Shown one piece after another: positions 22,708-26,848 of a DNA stretch of 26,848 bases. The stretch spans positions 1-26,848 of the forward strand of contig JASLIG010000079.1 of NCBI GenBank assembly GCA_030152805.1. The letters are read 5' to 3'. The DNA comes from Solirubrobacterales bacterium (GTDB lineage: Bacteria > Actinomycetota > Thermoleophilia > Solirubrobacterales > 70-9). Each line of letters starts with the position of its first letter. Position 1 is the stretch's first letter. The position numbers and the translations under genes were made by a program. The notes under the pieces are model-generated. The model made no database searches. It had not been told where the DNA came from and saw only the letters and a program-made list of their open reading frames with translations.

Positions 22708-24165
22708 ATGGCAGTCAGCGCCCAATACAGCGTCACGATCCGCGTCGAGCTCGACGCGCGGCAGGAGCCGCTCGGAAAGCTGACCGCCGCGATCGCCGAG
22801 GCGGGCGGGCAGCTGCAGGGCGTCGACCTCGTGCCCGGCGCCGGCGGCGAGGGCAAGCGGGTGCGCGAGTTTACGATCGACGCCCAGGACCGCGAGCACT
22901 GGGAGCGGATCCTGCGCGCGATCGGCTCGACCCGCGGCGCGCGCGTGCTCGAGTACGTCGACCGCACGATGCAGATGCACCGGGGGGGCAAGATCTCGGT
23001 CGAGAACAAGTACCCGCTGAAGACCCGCGACGACCTCTCGATGGCCTACACGCCCGGCGTCGCCCGCGTCTGCCAGGACATCCACGCCGACCGCGCCAAG
23101 GCCTTCGAGTACACGATCAAGAAGAACACCGTCGCGGTCGTCTCCGACGGCAGCGCCGTCCTCGGCCTCGGCAACATCGGTCCCGAGGCGGCGATGCCGG
23201 TGATGGAGGGCAAGGCGATGCTGTTCAAGGAGTTCGCCCAGGTCGACGCCTTCCCGATCTGCCTCGATACCCAGGACGCCGGCGAGATCATCAAGGCGGT
23301 GGAGCTGATCGCGCCGACCTTCGGCGGCATCAACCTCGAGGACATCTCCGCCCCACGCTGCTTCGAGATCGAGGACGCGCTGAAGGGGTCGCTCGACATC
23401 CCCGTCTTCCACGACGACCAGCACGGCACCGCGATCGTGACCATGGCGGCGCTCTTCAACGCGCTGAAGATCGTCGGCAAGCCGATCGCCGAGCTGCGCG
23501 TGCTGATGGTGGGACTGGGCGCCGCCGGGGTAGCAGTGACCAAGATGATGCTCGCCTGCGGCGTCACCCACATCGTCGGCTGCGACCGCCAGGGCGCGCT
23601 CTCGACCTCCCGGCCCGACTACGAGTCGGGCGAGATGAGCGGGATCAAGCGCTGGTACGCCGAGAACTCCAATCCCGACCAGCTGAGCGGCGGGCCCAAC
23701 GAGGTGATCGAGGGCATGGACCTGTTCATCGGCCTCTCCGGCCCCGGGCTGATCGAGGCCGAGTCGCTGGGCAGGATGAATGACGACGCGATCGTCTTCG
23801 CGATGGCCAACCCCAACCCCGAGGTGATGCCCGAGGACGCAGCGCCCTACGTGCGGATCATGGCCACCGGCCGCTCTGACTACCCGAACCAGATCAACAA
23901 CGTGCTCGCCTTTCCAGGCGTCTTCCGCGGGGCACTGGACGCCGGCGCGCCGCGGATCACCGAGGAGATGAAGATGGCGGCGGCCAAAGGCATCGCCGAA
24001 GTCGTCACCGAGGACGACCTCTCCGAGGACTACATCATCCCCAGCGTCTTCAACCGCGACGTGGCGCCAAAGGTGGCGGCAGCGGTGGTCGAGGAGGCCC
24101 GGCGCGAGGGAATCGCCCGCCTCAGCGAGGAGACGGGCACCTTCTCCACCGTCGAGGTCGCCTAG
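22708..24165 (+). CDS. Malic enzyme with N-terminal ACT domain (NAD-type)
   Basis: 485 residues from ATG 22708. It decarboxylates malate oxidatively to pyruvate. Residues ~5-82 form an ACT-like regulatory domain (SVTIRVELDARQEPLGKLTA, AGGQLQGVDL), suggesting allosteric control by a small ligand. The catalytic part has YTPGVARVC (114-122), EGKAMLFKEFAQVDAFPICL with the catalytic Lys169, EDISAP (211-216) with metal-binding acidic residues, HDDQHGT (235-241), and the nucleotide-binding VGLGAAGVAVTK (268-279). A segment FAMANPNPEVMPEDA confirms the family. The next gene starts 3 bp after the stop, so the two form an operon. Cofactor choice (NAD or NADP) cannot be fixed from this reading. Confidence 0.95.
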   Translation: MAVSAQYSVTIRVELDARQEPLGKLTAAIAEAGGQLQGVDLVPGAGGEGKRVREFTIDAQDREHWERILRAIGSTRGARVLEYVDRTMQMHRGGKISVENKYPLKTRDDLSMAYTPGVARVCQDIHADRAKAFEYTIKKNTVAVVSDGSAVLGLGNIGPEAAMPVMEGKAMLFKEFAQVDAFPICLDTQDAGEIIKAVELIAPTFGGINLEDISAPRCFEIEDALKGSLDIPVFHDDQHGTAIVTMAALFNALKIVGKPIAELRVLMVGLGAAGVAVTKMMLACGVTHIVGCDRQGALSTSRPDYESGEMSGIKRWYAENSNPDQLSGGPNEVIEGMDLFIGLSGPGLIEAESLGRMNDDAIVFAMANPNPEVMPEDAAPYVRIMATGRSDYPNQINNVLAFPGVFRGALDAGAPRITEEMKMAAAKGIAEVVTEDDLSEDYIIPSVFNRDVAPKVAAAVVEEARREGIARLSEETGTFSTVEVA

Positions 24166-24168
24166 CTA

Positions 24169-25074
24169 GTGAAGATCCTCGTCACCGGCGCCAGCGGCTT
24201 CATCGGAGCGGCGCTCTGTGACGCACTGCTGGTCCGCGGCGACACCGTGGTCGGCCTCACCCGCGACCCGAAACGGGCCCGCGGCACCAACCCCAGCGTC
24301 AACTGGCACGCCTGGGAGCCAACCCTGGAACGGCCGCCCGAGGCCGTCTTTGAGGGCGTCGACGGCGTCGTCCACCTGCTCGGCGAGAAGATCAACCAGC
24401 GCTGGACGCCGGAGGCCAAAGAGCGAATCGTGGAGAGCCGGCGCACCGGCACCCACAACCTCGTCGGCACGATCTCAGCGCTGGAGCGCAAGCCCAAGGC
24501 GCTGGTCAGCCAGTCGGCGATCGGCTTTTACGGCGACCGGGGCGAGGCGATCGTCGACGAGTCGACCGATCCGGGCGAGGGCTTCGACGCCGAGGTGGTG
24601 CGCGAGTGGGAGAAGGCCGCGCACGAGGTCGACGGCACCGGCGTACGTCTCGTCATCGTCCGCACCGGCCACGTGCTCGACCCGCGCGGCGGCTTCCTCG
24701 GCCCGCAGCTGACCCCATTCAAGCTCGGCCTCGGCGGCCCACTCGCCGGCGGGCGCCAGTACGTCTCCTGGATCCACATCGCCGACGAGGTGGGAATCCT
24801 GCTCTGGGCGCTGGAGAACGAGCGGGTGAGCGGCGTCATCAACGCGACGGCGCCGAACCCGGTGACCAACAGGGTGTTCTCGAAGGCGCTCGGCAAGGCG
24901 CTGGGGAGGCCAGCGGTGGTCCCGGTACCGGGATTGACCGTGGATCTAATGTACGGGAAAGAGTTCGGCGAAGTGCTGCGAGGTGGGCAGCGGGTCATGC
25001 CCAGGCGGGCCCTGGACCTTGGCTTCCAGTTCAAGCACCAAGATCTCGACGAGGCCTTGGCAGACTTGTTCTAG
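24169..25074 (+). CDS. TIGR01777-family NAD-dependent epimerase/oxidoreductase (YfcH-like)
   Basis: 301 residues from GTG 24169, three bases after the malic enzyme stop. The Rossmann motif TGASGFIG is at 6-13, and GVVHLLGEKINQRWTPEAKE is characteristic of the TIGR01777 branch of extended SDR proteins. SQSAIGFYGDRGEAIVDE includes the Tyr of the active site region. The C-terminal ~50 residues (ALGRPAVVPVPGLTVDLMYG to LGFQFKHQDLDEAL) are the DUF1731 domain found in this branch. The substrate of these proteins is not known; some have been linked to cell division. A hairpin at 25081-25115 follows the gene and probably ends the operon. Confidence 0.95.
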   Translation: MKILVTGASGFIGAALCDALLVRGDTVVGLTRDPKRARGTNPSVNWHAWEPTLERPPEAVFEGVDGVVHLLGEKINQRWTPEAKERIVESRRTGTHNLVGTISALERKPKALVSQSAIGFYGDRGEAIVDESTDPGEGFDAEVVREWEKAAHEVDGTGVRLVIVRTGHVLDPRGGFLGPQLTPFKLGLGGPLAGGRQYVSWIHIADEVGILLWALENERVSGVINATAPNPVTNRVFSKALGKALGRPAVVPVPGLTVDLMYGKEFGEVLRGGQRVMPRRALDLGFQFKHQDLDEALADLF

Positions 25075-25080
25075 GCAGAG

Positions 25081-25115
25081 AGACCCACACCGCTCCTCGT
25101 GGACGATGTGGGTCT
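25081..25115 (+). terminator. Hairpin after the epimerase gene, likely terminator
   Basis: AGACCCACACCG pairs with CGATGTGGGTCT with one mismatch around an 11-nt loop. It starts six bases after the TAG of the epimerase. No T-run follows. Its 5' arm resembles that of the hairpin at 26612-26649. Confidence 0.65.
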
Positions 25116-25164
25116 GCGTTCGGTTGTCGCCTAGACATTCAACGCAAGGCTCACTTGCTCATCT

Positions 25165-25380
25165 TCAGAATAAAGCCACTCCGAGCGTCATGCCTTTGTG
25201 TTCGCCTTCAAGGAACAGCGTTCCTTTGCCGGTAGCAACGACAGCCTGAGCGCCGTATGTCATTGAGTCTTTGGAGCTGCATTTAATGGCTTCACTGGTT
25301 TCTAGCGATACCACAGTATTGCCGCTGCCTGCGGAAGCAGCCGCACACATCGTGCTTTGCCTGGCAATTAAAACAAGCAC
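25165..25380 (-). pseudogene. C-terminal remnant of the AT-rich secreted-protein family (minus strand)
   Basis: Minus-strand frame ending TGA at 25165-25167. The last ~35 residues, KDSMTYGAQAVVATGKGTLF followed by LEGEHKGMTLGVALF, align with the end of the intact protein at 25750 (KDLIKYGGQDVFVDGEATLK, then EGHKGLNLGVCLL). The first residues after the GTG at 25380 do not form a signal peptide and the frame runs upstream into an A-rich tract, so this looks like a truncated, inverted relative rather than a working gene. A very short functional protein cannot be excluded. Confidence 0.6.
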
Positions 25381-25439
25381 AAACCGATACAGAAAAAAAA
25401 ACTTTTAATATCAACCGATACTGAGATTCAAGGCTTATG

Positions 25440-25594
25440 CAAGGAAAGGAAAACCTTAGAAGCGTTAGGTGAAGAAGTGGCAAGCAGAGGCTTCGAAGAC
25501 TTACTGAAATACGGCGGTCAGGATGTCTTCGTCGACAGCAGCGCGGAACTGTTCCTCGCCAAAGGCCTGACCCTTGGAGTCTCCTTATATTGAG
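25440..25594 (+). pseudogene. C-terminal remnant of the AT-rich secreted-protein family (plus strand)
   Basis: Translated in the frame ending TGA 25592-25594 it reads ERKTLEALGEEVASRGFEDL, then LKYGGQDVFVDSSAELFLAK, then GLTLGVSLY. The intact gene has RKTLEGLPG, then KYGGQDVFVDGEATLKLTSE, then LGVCLL. At DNA level a stretch (ATACGGCGGTCAGGATGTCT) is identical in both. It has no start codon or signal peptide, so it is a duplicated 3' end. It keeps the same TTA usage (four TTA codons). Confidence 0.75.
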
Positions 25595-25600
25595 GTTAGG

Positions 25601-25633
25601 ATCTCCCTGGTGGACTGTGCAGGCCACGGAGAT
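25601..25633 (+). terminator. Hairpin after the plus-strand remnant
   Basis: ATCTCC-C-TGG (25601-25610) pairs with CCA-C-GGAGAT (25624-25633) with one mismatch, seven bases after the TGA of the remnant. It may be the old terminator of the decayed gene. Confidence 0.45.
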
Positions 25634-25690
25634 AGAAAACAAGCCGTCCCAAAATTTGACCACGCATTCCCGAGGCGGGATACTCGCATC

Positions 25691-25713
25691 GCGGGGAGCG
25701 CCATGCTCCCCGC
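25691..25713 (+). promoter_or_regulatory. GC-rich hairpin in the leader of the AT-rich secreted-protein gene
   Basis: GCGGGGAGC (25691-25699) and GCTCCCCGC (25705-25713) form a perfect 9-bp stem with a 5-nt loop, 36 bp before ATG 25750. It could stabilise or attenuate the transcript. The stretch between the hairpin and the ATG is A-rich with a GAGAGGAAC ribosome binding site. Confidence 0.5.
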
Positions 25714-25749
25714 TAGCCGTAACTACAAAGTGAGAGGAACAAATACAAG

Positions 25750-26538
25750 ATGAACTACAGAAAGCATGGAGCCAAGCTGCTCGGCCTACTGGCCGTGGCG
25801 GCGCTCGGCGCGATGGCGCTGGCGGCGTCGGCGCAGGCGGTCGTGCCGACGTTCTTAGTCGCGGGGAAAGCTGTGGGCGAAGTCTTAAAACCAACAGTGG
25901 AAGCGGAACAAATAGGCGCTGGCTCACTCTTAGTACCGGGCCTCAACTTCAAGCTCACCTGCCAGAAATTCACCGTTGACGAAGGCGTAATCAACAGCAA
26001 CGTCGACGCCAAAGCCGTGCTCTTATACACAGAATGCACGACTTTATCGATTACGAAATCACCGGAAGAGATCCCCTGCCACGTGGCGGAGCCGGTCAAA
26101 GCGGAAGCCTTAATCTTACCGGCGGAGATGTTAGAAGACAAAGTCACCAAAGAAGCCTTACCATGGGCAGTCTTAGCGGAGAAAATCAAAGCCTTAATCA
26201 GGCTCTGGGAACCGAATGCTGCTAAACCCTTAACCAACGAATGCACCCTGCCCAATGACAACACCGTTACGGGCGAGCTCTGCCTGAAGATCAAGGTGGG
26301 AACTAACGAGACACCGAATGTGATATTGCAGACGAACGACGACATTCAGATATTATGCAAGCCGCGGAAAACCTTAGAAGGCTTACCGGGTTCAGAGGGA
26401 ACACCACAAGGACCAGATTTCCCCTTCAAGGACTTAATAAAATACGGCGGTCAGGATGTCTTCGTTGACGGTGAAGCGACGCTGAAACTAACGAGTGAAG
26501 GGCACAAAGGCCTGAACCTCGGAGTCTGCTTACTCTGA
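25750..26538 (+). CDS. Secreted protein of unknown function, rich in TTA leucine codons
   Basis: 262 residues from ATG 25750, with GAGAGG upstream. The signal peptide is clear (KLLGLLAVAALGAMALAASAQA, cleavage near AQA|VVP) and is coded in GC-rich host-like codons. The mature part shifts to AT-rich third positions and uses TTA for leucine 17 times, very unusual for high-GC actinobacteria. It has VPTFLVAGKAVGEVL near the start, then six Cys residues (TCQKF, YTECTT, IPCHV, NECTL, ELCLKI, ILCKP) and a seventh close to the end (GVCLL), so several disulfides are possible. I do not recognise a named family, but two C-terminal remnants in the preceding 600 bp show it is a repeated gene type here. 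The stop codon lies in an 18-bp tandem duplication. Confidence 0.85.
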   Translation: MNYRKHGAKLLGLLAVAALGAMALAASAQAVVPTFLVAGKAVGEVLKPTVEAEQIGAGSLLVPGLNFKLTCQKFTVDEGVINSNVDAKAVLLYTECTTLSITKSPEEIPCHVAEPVKAEALILPAEMLEDKVTKEALPWAVLAEKIKALIRLWEPNAAKPLTNECTLPNDNTVTGELCLKIKVGTNETPNVILQTNDDIQILCKPRKTLEGLPGSEGTPQGPDFPFKDLIKYGGQDVFVDGEATLKLTSEGHKGLNLGVCLL

Positions 26539-26558
26539 AGAGTCTGCTTACTCTGAAG
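26523..26558 (+). repeat. Exact 18-bp tandem duplication across the stop codon
   Basis: AGTCTGCTTACTCTGAAG occurs twice without a change (26523-26540 and 26541-26558). The first copy holds the natural end of the gene (SLLW-type end is absent; it codes VCLL then TGA), so the second is non-coding. Exact identity suggests a recent slippage event. Confidence 0.9.
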
Positions 26559-26611
26559 TAGGAAGCAAGCTGTAACGTTGAGCAGTAACTAGCAAGCAGC
26601 AAGTAACAGCA

Positions 26612-26649
26612 AGAACCCACACCGCTCCTATTGGAGCGGTGTGGGTTCT
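26612..26649 (+). terminator. Strong hairpin terminator after the AT-rich secreted-protein gene
   Basis: A perfect 17-bp stem, AGAACCCACACCGCTCC against its complement, with the loop TATT. It lies 74 bp after the stop codon. No T-run follows, but stem strength and position fit a transcript end. Confidence 0.8.
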
Positions 26650-26759
26650 ATGAAGGCCAGGGAAAGACTTATAAGAGCCACGGGCGTGGGGCCGGTGGCG
26701 CAAGGAGAGGACCCGGGCCGCGGCCCCCCTCGCAAGACCCAGCAGGCAGAGGAGATGAG

Positions 26760-26848
26760 ATGAGAGATCGAGTAAGTCGAACTGTTGAGATGGCCATCGC
26801 CGCCTTCGTGATCTCTGCTCTCGCAGTTCCCGCAATCGCCCAGGCCGT
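26760..26848 (+). CDS. Start of another secreted protein (cut by window edge)
   Basis: The first ATG at 26755 is followed by a stop after one codon; ATG 26760 opens a frame to the window end, with AGAGGAG just upstream. Thirty residues are visible: MRDRVSRTVEMAIAAFVISA followed by LAVPAIAQAV. This is a signal peptide with likely cleavage after AQA. Nothing can be said about the mature protein. A TATAAG at 26670-26675 may be its -10 box. Confidence 0.6.
   Translation, partial: MRDRVSRTVEMAIAAFVISALAVPAIAQA

Noticed and set aside
26714..26728. GC-only palindrome GGGCCGCGGCCC before the last gene.
   Set aside because: Short GC-only palindromes arise easily in this composition; nothing else supports a site.
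1..26848. CRISPR arrays, tRNA and rRNA genes, transposase genes, phage structural genes.
   Set aside because: Looked for and not found; the repeats present are palindromic elements, not spaced direct repeats.

Overview
The window looks like chromosomal DNA of a high-GC actinobacterium, most probably of the Thermoleophilia (Solirubrobacterales-like). This is inference from three things: strong G/C bias at third codon positions with frequent GTG starts, the mixture of housekeeping genes (uvrA, uvrB, rpsA, coaE, polA), and family traits such as an ECF sigma factor with a membrane and Gly-rich tail and a secreted protein with an Ala/Leu-rich signal peptide. No rRNA, tRNA, CRISPR array or recognisable transposase gene was seen.

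Layout. 1-1436 (-) is the N-terminal part of uvrA, cut by the window edge. 1489-2617 is a cassette: a wHTH/AbiEi-like plus DUF559 nuclease-fold protein sits between two nested pairs of related palindromes, in the order A-B-gene-B-A, and the inner palindromes touch the start and stop codons. Next come a thioredoxin/TPR protein of CnoX type (-), a SnoaL-like protein (+) and an MmgE/PrpD protein (-), then uvrB (-). A DoxX-like membrane protein (+) and a small XRE regulator (+) follow. A tight minus-strand operon runs rpsA, coaE, lytic transglycosylase, MFS transporter and a membrane-anchored hypothetical protein (13204 down to 8348). Divergent from rpsA is an FAD-dependent oxidoreductase (+), which overlaps a half-size DMT transporter (-) tail to tail. 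An ECF sigma factor with a transmembrane and Gly/Ser/His/Asp tail (+) precedes a secreted Asp-rich protein (+). polA (-) is next, then a CotH-kinase-like secreted protein and a coupled secreted protein of unknown function (-). Malic enzyme (ACT domain) and a TIGR01777-type epimerase are on the plus strand.

The last 1.8 kb (25.1-26.8 kb) is much more AT-rich. It holds one intact secreted protein with 17 TTA leucine codons, two decayed relatives of its C-terminus on opposite strands, and the start of another secreted protein.

Three pieces of non-coding structure stand out. First, the palindrome family around the DUF559 gene has a probable relative in front of uvrB and a looser look-alike in front of rpsA. 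Second, a 113-114 bp imperfect palindromic element occurs twice, in opposite orientations, and each copy begins on the last base of a stop codon (uvrB, rpsA); paired base changes in its arms suggest a conserved fold. Third, two hairpins with the same 5' arm bracket the AT-rich island. All functional statements are read from sequence alone; no searches were run.
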